DNA of 64,000 bases from an uncultured Pelagibacteraceae bacterium (GTDB lineage: Bacteria; Pseudomonadota; Alphaproteobacteria; Pelagibacterales; Pelagibacteraceae): NCBI GenBank assembly GCA_902592445.1, contig CACJEN010000002.1, positions 62,001 through 126,000 of the forward strand. Direction: 5' to 3'. Position numbers and translations under genes: made by a program. A model generated the notes under the pieces. It was not told the origin of the DNA. It saw only the letters and a list, made by a program, of their open reading frames with translations, and searched no databases. Positions 31,788 through 40,734 of the stretch are shown one piece after another (positions within the stretch are counted from its first letter, which is position 1; each line of letters starts with the position of its first letter).

Positions 31788-34687
31788 TTAACAGTTTCAA
31801 AAATTTTAAATAATAATTCTGAGACATGCTTACCTTTTTTCCCAGATAAATCAGATATTTGATGTCTACAACTCGTACCATTTGCAACTATAAAATCTTT
31901 TTCATCACTATTATTGATTGCAGGTATTAAAGAAAGATTAGCCATTTTTTTGGATACTTCATAATTTTTACTTTCATAACCAAATGAACCAGCCATTCCA
32001 CAACAACTAGACTCTATCGTTTTATTATTAATATTTAATTCTGATAAAAGATTAGTTAGACCTTTCATTCTATCTTGTGATTTTTGATGACAGTGCCCAT
32101 GGATTAATACATTCTGATCAAACCTATTAGCTTTAATTTTATTATTATTTCTTATTTGTTCTAAAATAAATTCCTCAAGTAGATAAAATTTATTTTTAAT
32201 TTGTTCTCTATTATTTACATTTTTCAAAGTCTGATACTCATCGTTAAATGTTAATAAACAGGATGGTTCAATACCTACAACTGGTAAATCAATATAATTA
32301 TTTTGTATAACGTAATCATTAAATCTATTTAGCTCTTCAGAGGCTTTGTCTAATTGACCGTAAGATATATAAGTTCTGCCACAGCAAAGTGGTCTTTTTA
32401 GTTTATCTTTGCCAAAGCTTGGTATAATTGCCTGATAACCAAATTTATTTAGTACTTTAATTGTATAAACTAAATTTTCATTTTCAAAATTAATATTAAA
32501 TGTGTCTGCAAACAAAATTACTTTATTTTCTGATACTGTTTGACTTTCGTAAATCTCTCGTAACGCGCTCTGGTTTTGAACTTCAGGCATAGTCCTTGCA
32601 GTTGCAAAACCAAACTTTTCAACAATTTTTGAGATTAGTGGTATGTTTTTGATCTTATTGAATATAGGAGCAACAAACTTTAATAACCAAATAAGTCTTG
32701 GCATATCTGAGATAACTCTATCTTTAATTCGCATACTAAATTTTTTATAGTAATGAGAAAGAAATTCAGATTTCATCTTAGCCATATCAACCGACATTGG
32801 ACATTCTCTTTGACAAGCTTTACAGCTCACACATAACTCCATGGTTTCAAACATATCTTTTGATACAAATGAACCTTCTGGAAGTTGATTAGATAAAGCT
32901 AATCTTAAAGTATTTGCTCTACCTCTAACTAAATCTTTCTCTTCTTTAGTTACTCTGTATGATGGACACATCACTCCAGAATCTAACTTTCTACAAGCAC
33001 CATTGTTGTTACACATCTCAACAGCATCAGAAAATTGACCCCAATTAGACCAATCATAATGTGTATCTATTTTTTCTGCTTGATAACCTGACTTGTATCT
33101 CATTAATGATCTATCGTTTGATTTAAACGGTCTAACAATTTTACCTGGATTTAGAAGGTTTTTACTATCAAAAGTATCTTTTATTTCTTCAAAAGCATTT
33201 GTAATTTTTTTTCCAAACATCATCTCATGAAATTCTGATCTTACAATTCCATCACCATGCTCACCAGAATGAGAACCTCTATAATCTTTGACCATTTCAA
33301 AAGCTTCCTCAGATATAGATCTCATATTTTGTATATCTTTGTCAGATTTCATATTTAAAACTGGTCTTACGTGAAGTGTTCCAACAGATGCATGCGCATA
33401 AAACATTCCACTTGTTCCATATTTTTTAAATATTTCTTTTAATCTTGCAGTGTAGTCAGCTAAGTGTTCTAAAGAAACTGCGCAATCTTCAATGAAGGCA
33501 ACCGGTTTTTTATCACCCTTCATTGACATCAAAATATTTAATCCAGCTTTTCTTATTTCAAAAACCTCTTTTTGCTCTGACAAATCTGAATAAAAAGAAA
33601 ACTCGTTTTTTTTGTTTTGGTTTAAAACCAAATATTCTAAATCTTTTATTTTCTTTTCATATACACTTTTCTCAGCATCAATAAATTCTACCATCAAAAC
33701 AGCTTCAGGATTTCCTTTGATGTATTTTTTTATGCCGCCAGCATACATTGGGATTTCTTTCGCTAAATTTAATAAATTTTGGTCCATCAATTCAACACAA
33801 GTTGGTTTTAATTTTACAATCTCTTTTGATAATTCCATTGCTTGATGGAAATCATCAAAGTAGCAGACACCTAAAATTTTATTCTTTGGTATTTCTGATA
33901 ATTTTAATTTTATTTTGTTAAATAAAGATAACGTTCCTTCAGATCCAACAAGAAGATTTGATGTGTTGAAGCCTTCAGGATCAATTAAATCAATGTTATA
34001 TCCTCCAACCCTTCTTTGTGTTGTTGGCCAATTAGCATCAATTTCGTTTCCAACTTTTTGTCTTACATCGATAAATTTATCTATGATTTTATATAGTCTA
34101 TCTTGATTGTTCTTTGTGGCTAAATAATTCTTATTTATTTGATCAAAATTAAATATAGAACCATCATCTAATATTGCTTCAATAGCTAATACGTTATGAA
34201 CCATGTTGCCATAATATAGTGATCTTGATCCACAAGAATTATTAGCTGACATTCCTCCAATAGTTGCTCTACTACTTGTTGAAACGTCTACAGGAAACCA
34301 AAGACCATAAGGTTTTAAATAATCATTAAGATGATCTAATACGACACCTGGTTGAACCCACACATATTTTTCGTCAACATTAAGTTCTAAAATTTTATTT
34401 TGATGTTTAGAGTAATCTAGTACAACACTTTCCCCAACTGTTTGACCACATTGAGAACTTCCTCCACCTCTAGCTAATAAAGGTACAGAATTCTTTTGAG
34501 AATATTCCATTAAACTTAAAACATCATTGGTATCTTTTGGAAGAACTACACCAAGTGGTTTAATTTGATATACAGAAGCATCGGTACTGTATCTTCCACG
34601 TGAGAATTCATCGAATAAAGTTTTTCCATCAACTTTACCTCTAATTTCTTTACCAATTTTTTGTATCTGAGCTGAATTAAACCGCAT
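31784..34687 (-). CDS. FAD-binding and Fe-S-binding 2-hydroxyacid dehydrogenase (YdiJ-like)
   Basis: A 967-residue fused flavo-iron-sulfur dehydrogenase. Order: FAD-binding PCMH domain (about 45-270; 'ARGGGSSQCGQTVGESVVLD', 'GMSANNSCGSRS'), FAD-oxidase C-terminal domain (about 280-540; 'FYAHASVGTLHVRPVLN', 'GEHGDGIVRSEF'), a ferredoxin-like cluster 'CVSCKACQRECPM' near residue 630, and a CCG-type C-terminal domain ('CCGRTYISYGQ', 'IHGHCHQKSQD', 'SCCGMAGSFGYES'). It matches E. coli YdiJ in layout (about 1018 residues), whose relatives oxidise D-2-hydroxyglutarate or D-lactate and pass electrons to quinone. Probably membrane-associated in the cytoplasm. Confidence 0.87.
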   Translation of the reverse strand: MRFNSAQIQKIGKEIRGKVDGKTLFDEFSRGRYSTDASVYQIKPLGVVLPKDTNDVLSLMEYSQKNSVPLLARGGGSSQCGQTVGESVVLDYSKHQNKILELNVDEKYVWVQPGVVLDHLNDYLKPYGLWFPVDVSTSSRATIGGMSANNSCGSRSLYYGNMVHNVLAIEAILDDGSIFNFDQINKNYLATKNNQDRLYKIIDKFIDVRQKVGNEIDANWPTTQRRVGGYNIDLIDPEGFNTSNLLVGSEGTLSLFNKIKLKLSEIPKNKILGVCYFDDFHQAMELSKEIVKLKPTCVELMDQNLLNLAKEIPMYAGGIKKYIKGNPEAVLMVEFIDAEKSVYEKKIKDLEYLVLNQNKKNEFSFYSDLSEQKEVFEIRKAGLNILMSMKGDKKPVAFIEDCAVSLEHLADYTARLKEIFKKYGTSGMFYAHASVGTLHVRPVLNMKSDKDIQNMRSISEEAFEMVKDYRGSHSGEHGDGIVRSEFHEMMFGKKITNAFEEIKDTFDSKNLLNPGKIVRPFKSNDRSLMRYKSGYQAEKIDTHYDWSNWGQFSDAVEMCNNNGACRKLDSGVMCPSYRVTKEEKDLVRGRANTLRLALSNQLPEGSFVSKDMFETMELCVSCKACQRECPMSVDMAKMKSEFLSHYYKKFSMRIKDRVISDMPRLIWLLKFVAPIFNKIKNIPLISKIVEKFGFATARTMPEVQNQSALREIYESQTVSENKVILFADTFNINFENENLVYTIKVLNKFGYQAIIPSFGKDKLKRPLCCGRTYISYGQLDKASEELNRFNDYVIQNNYIDLPVVGIEPSCLLTFNDEYQTLKNVNNREQIKNKFYLLEEFILEQIRNNNKIKANRFDQNVLIHGHCHQKSQDRMKGLTNLLSELNINNKTIESSCCGMAGSFGYESKNYEVSKKMANLSLIPAINNSDEKDFIVANGTSCRHQISDLSGKKGKHVSELLFKIFETVN

Positions 34688-34704
34688 AAAACTTAATTAA
34701 AGGT

Positions 34705-35859
34705 TTATTTATTTTTGTAAACCAGTTTACCGAACTTTTTTAACGCGGCCTCTGAAATCTCTAAACCTAAACCAGGTTTTTCATTTAAATGTATCCATCC
34801 TTTACTCATTTTATGTGGATTTTCAAATAATTGAGCTTGCAAAGGATCTCTCTCATCATCAAATGATTCAACTATTCTCCCAGCTGGAGTTGATGCAACT
34901 AATGGCGCATGGATATAACAATCATGATGTGGAGCTACATCTATATGATTTAATTCACACAATGCAGAAAGTTTTTTTCCATTAGTAAAACCACCAAACA
35001 TTGTGCAATCAAATTGTAAAATTTGAATTGCCTCTTCCTCTATCATGGACCTGCATCCATAAATAGTTACTTCACTTTCACCACCTGATAATGGAATTTT
35101 AGTTTGTTTTGATAAAAGTTTTAAAGTTCTTCTATCATCTTCCCATCTAACAGGCTCTTCAATCCATGTAGGTTTAAATTTTTCAAACTCTTTTACACCT
35201 TCAATTGCAGTTTTTAGATCCCATGCTCTATTGACATCAATCATTAAACCTTTTTGATCTCCAATTTCATCTCTAATAATTTCTAATCTCTTGACATCTT
35301 CTTTGATAGAAAGTCCTCCAACTTTAACTTTAAAACTTTGATGACCAATATTTACTAATTTTTTAATTTCATCTCTTAGTTCTTTTTCATCTTTACCATC
35401 TCTATAGTAAGCACATGTAACATAAACAGGAATTTTATTTCTGTATCCTCCAAACAATTTATACAATGGGATATTTGAAGCTTTTCCTATCAAATCCCAA
35501 CAGGCAATATCTAAAGCTGCTGAAATTCTAATTATTGCTTCTCTGCTCCAACCTTTTTCGCTACTAAGTCGTGTATCAGTTAATTTAAAAATTTTTTCAT
35601 AAATTTTTTCAGGGCAAAATGGATCTTCTCCAATTATTAAATCTTGTAAGCCATTTGAAAATGGTTTGATGATAGGAGCAATATCAGTATAACTTGTTGC
35701 TAAACCAAATCCTGAATGACCATCTTTTGTTTGAATTTTAATTAAGAGTTCATTAGCTGTTGGTACTATAAAGTGACTAACCCAATGTGGTTTTACTTCA
35801 TTTGGATTATTAAGAACATAAACTTCTAGGCTTTCAATTAGATTATTACTATTTGTCAT
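34705..35859 (-). CDS. Mandelate racemase/muconate lactonizing enzyme family protein (enolase superfamily)
   Basis: A 384-residue enolase-superfamily enzyme. A Lys-x-Lys motif in 'SFKVKVGG', metal ligands in 'MIDVNRAW', 'WIEEPVRW' and 'LSGGESEV', and a His/Asp dyad ('QFDCTMFGG', 'VAPHHDCYIH') place it in the mandelate racemase subgroup. Members racemise mandelate or dehydrate acid sugars (galactonate, fuconate, tartrate and others). The substrate is unknown. It lies 17 bases upstream of the YdiJ-like dehydrogenase on the same strand, so the two probably act in one pathway, for example sugar-acid dehydration and hydroxyacid oxidation. Confidence 0.87.
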   Translation of the reverse strand: MTNSNNLIESLEVYVLNNPNEVKPHWVSHFIVPTANELLIKIQTKDGHSGFGLATSYTDIAPIIKPFSNGLQDLIIGEDPFCPEKIYEKIFKLTDTRLSSEKGWSREAIIRISAALDIACWDLIGKASNIPLYKLFGGYRNKIPVYVTCAYYRDGKDEKELRDEIKKLVNIGHQSFKVKVGGLSIKEDVKRLEIIRDEIGDQKGLMIDVNRAWDLKTAIEGVKEFEKFKPTWIEEPVRWEDDRRTLKLLSKQTKIPLSGGESEVTIYGCRSMIEEEAIQILQFDCTMFGGFTNGKKLSALCELNHIDVAPHHDCYIHAPLVASTPAGRIVESFDDERDPLQAQLFENPHKMSKGWIHLNEKPGLGLEISEAALKKFGKLVYKNK

Positions 35860-35877
35860 ACATTATAAAATTGATTA

Positions 35878-35883
35878 TATAAT
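35878..35883 (+). promoter_or_regulatory. Candidate -10 element for the serine-glyoxylate aminotransferase gene
   Basis: A consensus TATAAT ends 21 bases ahead of the ATG at 35905 in a 45-base divergent gap. A weak TTGTCA (35853-35858) could be its -35 but the spacer is 19 bases. Confidence 0.4.
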
Positions 35884-35904
35884 TCCTTTAGCATATACAG
35901 CGAT

Positions 35905-37077
35905 ATGGCAATTTCAAATAATATAAGACCTGGTCGACATTTTTTACAAATTCCTGGACCAACAAACGTTCCAGATAGAGTTCTAAGAGCTATGGATTAT
36001 CCAACTATAGATCACAGAGGTCCAGACTTTGCTGAATTAGGATTAAGAGTTTTAGATCGAATAAAATTAATATTTAAAACTTCAGAGCCAGTAATAATTT
36101 TCCCAGCTTCAGGAACGGGCGCTTGGGAGGCTGCACTTGTTAACACTTTAAGTGCTGGTGATAAAATCTTAATGTTTGAAACAGGACACTTCTCAACCCT
36201 TTGGTGGGATATTGCTCAAAAATTCAAAATTGAAGTAGACTTTGTTGAAGGTGATTGGAGAACAGGCGTTGATCCAAACATTGTTGAACAAAAACTAAAA
36301 GAAGACAAAGATAAAAAAATTAAAGCAGTTTGTGCTGTGCATAATGAAACTTCTACTGGAGTTACAAGTAGAATTGGAGAAATAAGAAAAGCTATGGATA
36401 ATGCGGAACATCCAGCTTTATTATTTGTTGATACAATATCATCTCTTGGGTCTATTGATTATAGACACGAAGAATGGAAAGTTGATGTAACTGTAGGAGG
36501 ATCTCAAAAAGGATTATTATTACCCCCAGGACTTTCTTTTAATGCAATAAGTTCGAAAGCATTAGAGGCATATAAAACATCTGAATTACCAAAATCATAT
36601 TGGGATTGGGGACCCATGTTAGAAAATAATAAGAAAGGTTACTTTCCTTATACACCAGCTACAAATTTATTTTATGGTTTGGATGAAGCAATCAATATGC
36701 TTACAGAAGAAGGTTTAGAAAATGTTTTCAAAAGGCACAAAAGATTTGCAGAAGCCACTAGAGTTGCAGTTAACTCGTGGGGATTAGAAATACTTTGTAA
36801 AAATCCAGATGAATACTCAGATTCATTAACAGCAGTAATGGTTCCAGATGGTCATGATGCTGATTTTTTAAGAAAAACTATTTTAGATCACTATAACATG
36901 TCATTAGGAACGGGACTTGCAAAGGTTGCAGGTAAAATTTTTAGAATTGGTCATTTAGGTGATTTTAATGAATTAATGTTAGCAGGAACTTTAGCTGGGG
37001 TAGAGATGGGATTAATGAAATCAAATATACCATATAAAAAAGGAGGAATACTTAAAGCTCTGGAATACTTGTGTTGA
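35905..37077 (+). CDS. Serine-glyoxylate (alanine-glyoxylate) aminotransferase
   Basis: A 390-residue class V PLP aminotransferase. 'GRHFLQIPGPTNVPDRVLRAMDYPTIDHRGPDF' is the SgaA/AGT signature, 'LFVDTISSLGSIDYR' the PLP-Asp region, and the PLP Lys lies in 'VTVGGSQKGLLLPPGLSF'. It transfers the amino group of serine (or alanine) to glyoxylate, giving hydroxypyruvate and glycine, a central step in C1 and glycolate/glycine metabolism. It appears monocistronic and is divergent from the mandelate-racemase-like gene. Confidence 0.92.
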   Translation: MAISNNIRPGRHFLQIPGPTNVPDRVLRAMDYPTIDHRGPDFAELGLRVLDRIKLIFKTSEPVIIFPASGTGAWEAALVNTLSAGDKILMFETGHFSTLWWDIAQKFKIEVDFVEGDWRTGVDPNIVEQKLKEDKDKKIKAVCAVHNETSTGVTSRIGEIRKAMDNAEHPALLFVDTISSLGSIDYRHEEWKVDVTVGGSQKGLLLPPGLSFNAISSKALEAYKTSELPKSYWDWGPMLENNKKGYFPYTPATNLFYGLDEAINMLTEEGLENVFKRHKRFAEATRVAVNSWGLEILCKNPDEYSDSLTAVMVPDGHDADFLRKTILDHYNMSLGTGLAKVAGKIFRIGHLGDFNELMLAGTLAGVEMGLMKSNIPYKKGGILKALEYLC

Positions 37078-37115
37078 AAAAAAAGGAGGTGACTTCAGTC
37101 TCCCTCCATCACCTC
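37077..37115 (-). terminator. Intrinsic terminator downstream of manB (minus strand)
   Basis: Read on the minus strand, GAGGTGA (37115-37109), a 16-base loop, TCACCTC (37092-37086), then C followed by eight T (37085-37077). This is a standard hairpin plus U-tract ending the manB transcript about 70 bases after its stop. On the plus strand the same bases read AAAAGGAGGTGA right after the aminotransferase stop, with no start codon at a useful distance. Confidence 0.7.
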
Positions 37116-37183
37116 ACTATTAGTTATAAATGATTCTCTAGAATACTGTGATCACTTATTAGTTGAAAAAATTTTTTTTAAAA

Positions 37184-38638
37184 TCAAATTTTTTGATCGT
37201 ATTCACCAATTTTGCCAGTTTTTTGAAGTAAATTATCAATAAAATCAAATATTCTTTTTTTTCTGTCATCAGATGTAGGACTTTCGGTTACGATAACTAA
37301 AGAGGGTTTGTTTGAAGACGCTCTAATTAATCCCCAAGAACCATCATCAAATGAAAATCTTACACCATTTACTGTTAAAATATCCTTAATTTCTTGACCA
37401 TCAATCATGGTCTTATTATTTTTTAAATGTTTAATCTCTTTAACTAAATCATCAACAATATTATATTTTTCTTCATCTTTACAAAATGGAGCCATTGTAG
37501 GAGTTTGAAATGTGTTAGGTAACTCATTTGTAATTTCGCTCATTTTTTTATTTTGATTATCTAACAAATGACAGACTTGAATAGCAGAATTAATACCATC
37601 ATCGTATCCATATCCCAAAGGTTCATTAAAAAAAAAGTGCCCACTTTTTTCAAAACCTGCTAATGCATTTTCGACATTTACTTTCCTTTTGATATGAGAA
37701 TGTCCAGTTTTCCAATATAATGTGTTGCAATTATTTTTTGCTAAAATTTTATCTGTAGAATAAAGTCCTGTTGATTTTACATCTACAATAAATTTTGCAC
37801 CATTATGGTTTTCTGATAAATTTCTTGCAATCAATAATCCAATTTTATCAGAAAATATTTCATTTCCTTGTTCATCTATTACACCAACTCTATCTCCATC
37901 TCCATCAAAGCCAAATCCAATATCTGCCTCATTTTCTTTAACAACTTTTGTAATTTCATGTAACATTTCAAGATCTTCAGGATTTGGATTGTATTTTGGA
38001 AAAGTCCAGTCTAAATTACAATCAAGCTCAATGACCTCACAGCCTATTCCTCTCAATATATCTGGTGCAAATATTCCTGCTGTACCATTCCCACATGCTA
38101 CAACTGCTTTGATTTTTTTTTTAATTTTATTTTTATTGATTAAGTCATTTTTATATATTTGTTGAAAATCATCTATTTGTCTTTCATTACCATTCCCTTT
38201 AGTAAATTTTTGATTTAGAGTAATTTCCTTTAATTCTTTCATTTCTTCAGGTGCATGAGTTAAACCTTTTTTGATACCCATTTTAACTCCTGTCCAACCA
38301 TTTTCATTATGACTAGCTGTTACCATTGCGACTGCATCTCCATTTAAATTAAACTGTGCAAAATAAACCATAGGTGATAACGACAGTCCTATGTCTTCGA
38401 CATAACATCCTGTAAAAATTAAACCTTTTATTAAAGATGATTTTATTTCCTCACTATAAGATCTGTAGTCATGACCAACTATTACTCTTGGATTTTCCTT
38501 TTTTGTGTGTATTTTAATTTGAGTTCCTAATCCTTTTCCAAGCTCTTCGATTCCCTCAATGCTGATATCTTTTTCGTAAATCCATCTTGCGTCATATTCT
38601 CTAAATCCATAAGGGTCTATTTTTGTGGAATTTTTCAT
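37184..38638 (-). CDS. Phosphomannomutase/phosphoglucomutase (AlgC/ManB type)
   Basis: A 484-residue alpha-D-phosphohexomutase. The phosphoserine loop 'VTASHNENGWTGVKMGI' is the active site, the Mg loop is 'GFGFDGDGDRVGV', the sugar-binding loop is in 'AGFEKSGHFFF' (E-x-S-G-H), and 'RASSNKPSLVIVTES' is the phosphate-binding loop in domain 4. It interconverts hexose 1- and 6-phosphates for polysaccharide and LPS precursors. It is slightly longer than AlgC (463). It ends at a clear intrinsic terminator, and its start is divergent from nrdA by 158 bases. Confidence 0.88.
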   Translation of the reverse strand: MKNSTKIDPYGFREYDARWIYEKDISIEGIEELGKGLGTQIKIHTKKENPRVIVGHDYRSYSEEIKSSLIKGLIFTGCYVEDIGLSLSPMVYFAQFNLNGDAVAMVTASHNENGWTGVKMGIKKGLTHAPEEMKELKEITLNQKFTKGNGNERQIDDFQQIYKNDLINKNKIKKKIKAVVACGNGTAGIFAPDILRGIGCEVIELDCNLDWTFPKYNPNPEDLEMLHEITKVVKENEADIGFGFDGDGDRVGVIDEQGNEIFSDKIGLLIARNLSENHNGAKFIVDVKSTGLYSTDKILAKNNCNTLYWKTGHSHIKRKVNVENALAGFEKSGHFFFNEPLGYGYDDGINSAIQVCHLLDNQNKKMSEITNELPNTFQTPTMAPFCKDEEKYNIVDDLVKEIKHLKNNKTMIDGQEIKDILTVNGVRFSFDDGSWGLIRASSNKPSLVIVTESPTSDDRKKRIFDFIDNLLQKTGKIGEYDQKI

Positions 38639-38712
38639 GTGGATATATCTATATTTTTTAAAATTAATTATTGATAATTATTTTTTAAGTTCTATAAATG
38701 TTCTCTTGAATT

Positions 38713-38760
38713 CCTATTTATATAGTATATTTAGTCATTCAACACACAACATCTAGTTGT
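38713..38760 (+). promoter_or_regulatory. Candidate tandem NrdR boxes upstream of nrdAB
   Basis: Two 16-base sites resembling the NrdR consensus acaCwAtATaTwGtgt lie 31 bases apart (three helical turns, the usual NrdR arrangement): CCTATTTATATAGTAT (38713-38728) and ACACAACATCTAGTTG (38744-38759). I count about 11 and 12 matches of 16. They lie 40-85 bases ahead of the nrdA ATG, in the 158-base divergent gap with manB, the longest gene-free stretch of the window. An AGAGG ribosome site precedes nrdA. Confidence 0.5.
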
Positions 38761-38796
38761 TTTTACATAAAAGAGTAACATTAATAAGAGGTTTAT

Positions 38797-40734
38797 ATGA
38801 ACAAAATATTGTCACAAGCCATCAGAAAAGCTGTCTCTGATTACAAACCTCCAGTTAACTCAGAAAACATCGAAAAAAGACCAGATTTATTCTCATTAAA
38901 TAATGACACTGAATTATTTCAAAACTCAAAAGGTATTACTATCAAAATAGATAGGTCTAGAGATAATAATTTGACTGAATTCGGTAAAGCAACTTTAAGT
39001 GATAGATATTTAGGTTTAAACGAGTCTTATCAAGATCTATTTGCAAGAGTGGCAAGCCATTATGCAGATGACAACTTACACGCTCAAAGACTTTATAATT
39101 ATATCAGTAACTTATGGTTCATGCCTGCAACACCTGTTTTATCAAATGGTGGTACAAAAAGAGGATTACCTATTTCTTGTTTCTTAAATGAAGCAGGAGA
39201 CAGTTTAACAGGAATACTTGATTTATGGAGTGAGAATGTTTGGCTTGCAGCTAAAGGTGGCGGTATTGGAAGTTATTGGGGAAATTTAAGATCTATAGGT
39301 GAAAAGATTGGAAGAGTTGGAAAGACATCTGGAATAATCCCATTCATTAAAGTTATGGACTCTTTAACTATGGCCATCAGTCAAGGTTCTTTAAGAAGAG
39401 GTTCTGCAGCCTGCTATTTACCAATTGATCATCCTGAGATCGAGGAATTTATTGAAATGAGAAGACCAACTGGAGGTGATCCAAATAGAAGATCACTCAA
39501 TCTTCATCATGGTGTTTTAGTTTCCGATGCGTTTATGAGAGCAGTTGAATTAGATGAACAATGGGCGCTCAAAAGTCCAAAAGATCAGTCAGTTCAAGCA
39601 ACAGTCTCTGCAAGAAATTTATGGATCAGATTATTAACTGCAAGAATTGAAACTGGTGAACCTTACATTGTTTTCATTGATACTGTTAATAGAATGATAC
39701 CACAACATCATAAGTTAGCTGGATTGACCGTAAAAACATCTAATCTATGTAGTGAGATAACTTTACCAACTGGTATAGATAAAGATGGAAGAGATAGAAC
39801 TGCAGTATGTTGTTTGTCATCCTTGAATTTAGAAAAATATGATGAATGGAAAGATGATAATAATTTTATACCAGACGTAATGAGAATGTTAGACAATGTA
39901 TTAACAGATTTCATAGAAAAAGCTCCAGAGTCTTTTAGTGATGCTACTTACTCTGCTTTAAAAGAAAGAAGCGTTGGATTAGGTGTTATGGGACTTCATT
40001 CATATTTCCAACAAAAGAAAATACCATTTGAATCTGTTATGAGTAAAGTCTGGAATAAGAAAATTTTTGCAAATATACAAAAACAGGTAGACCAAGCATC
40101 AAAAGATTTAGCTGATGAAAGAGGTCCATGTCCTGATGCTGCTGATTATGGAATTAATGAGAGATTTTCAAATAAAACAGCAATTGCTCCAACAGCATCA
40201 ATTTCTATTATTTGTGGAGGAACATCTCCAGGGGTAGAACCAATTGCAGCGAATAGCTATACTCATAAAACACTTTCTGGATCTTTTAATGTTAGAAATA
40301 AATATTTAACTGAAGTTTTAGAAAAATACGGTAAAAATGATGAAGAGACATGGTCAAGTATTACTACTAACCAAGGTTCAGTTTCTCATTTAGATTTTCT
40401 TTCTCAAAATGAAAAAGATGTTTTTAAAACAGCATTTGAACTAGATCAAAGATGGATTGTTGATTTGGGAGCTGATAGAACACCTCATATTTCACAGGCC
40501 CAATCAATTAACATTTTTATTCCAGCAGATATCCATAAAAAAGATCTGCACCAAATTCATTTTCAAGCATGGAAAAAGGGTCTAAAAAGTCTTTATTATT
40601 GCAGATCGAAATCAATCCAAAGAGCTGAAAATGTTAATGATGCAAGTTCAACTGATGTTACAGCAAATGTATATAAATCAAAAAATAAAAAACAAAATCA
40701 ACCAGAATACGAGGAGTGTTTATCATGTCAGTAG
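38797..40734 (+). CDS. nrdA: Class I ribonucleoside-diphosphate reductase, alpha (large) subunit
   Basis: A 645-residue catalytic subunit. The active-site pieces are all visible: 'LPISCFLNEAGDS' (redox Cys), 'SNLCSEITLPT' (Asn-x-Cys-x-Glu thiyl centre), 'TAVCCLSSLNLEKY' (partner Cys), the Tyr pair of the radical path in 'LKSLYYCRSKS', and the C-terminal 'CLSCQ' tail that reduces the active site. It converts NDPs to dNDPs together with NrdB. It is shorter than E. coli NrdA (761), and I see no N-terminal ATP-cone, so dATP feedback through that domain should be absent. It overlaps nrdB by 10 bases. Confidence 0.93.
   Translation: MNKILSQAIRKAVSDYKPPVNSENIEKRPDLFSLNNDTELFQNSKGITIKIDRSRDNNLTEFGKATLSDRYLGLNESYQDLFARVASHYADDNLHAQRLYNYISNLWFMPATPVLSNGGTKRGLPISCFLNEAGDSLTGILDLWSENVWLAAKGGGIGSYWGNLRSIGEKIGRVGKTSGIIPFIKVMDSLTMAISQGSLRRGSAACYLPIDHPEIEEFIEMRRPTGGDPNRRSLNLHHGVLVSDAFMRAVELDEQWALKSPKDQSVQATVSARNLWIRLLTARIETGEPYIVFIDTVNRMIPQHHKLAGLTVKTSNLCSEITLPTGIDKDGRDRTAVCCLSSLNLEKYDEWKDDNNFIPDVMRMLDNVLTDFIEKAPESFSDATYSALKERSVGLGVMGLHSYFQQKKIPFESVMSKVWNKKIFANIQKQVDQASKDLADERGPCPDAADYGINERFSNKTAIAPTASISIICGGTSPGVEPIAANSYTHKTLSGSFNVRNKYLTEVLEKYGKNDEETWSSITTNQGSVSHLDFLSQNEKDVFKTAFELDQRWIVDLGADRTPHISQAQSINIFIPADIHKKDLHQIHFQAWKKGLKSLYYCRSKSIQRAENVNDASSTDVTANVYKSKNKKQNQPEYEECLSCQ
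40711..40716 (+). promoter_or_regulatory. Ribosome binding site deciding the nrdB start
   Basis: GAGGAG inside the last nrdA codons lies 8 bases ahead of ATG 40725. The longer ORF-track start (GTG 40716) overlaps this site itself, so the ATG is the real start. Confidence 0.75.

Noticed and set aside
35862-35883. Second back-to-back -10 pair between the mandelate-racemase-like gene and the aminotransferase gene
   Set aside because: The minus-strand TATAAT would start transcription inside the coding region, so only the plus-strand element is retained.
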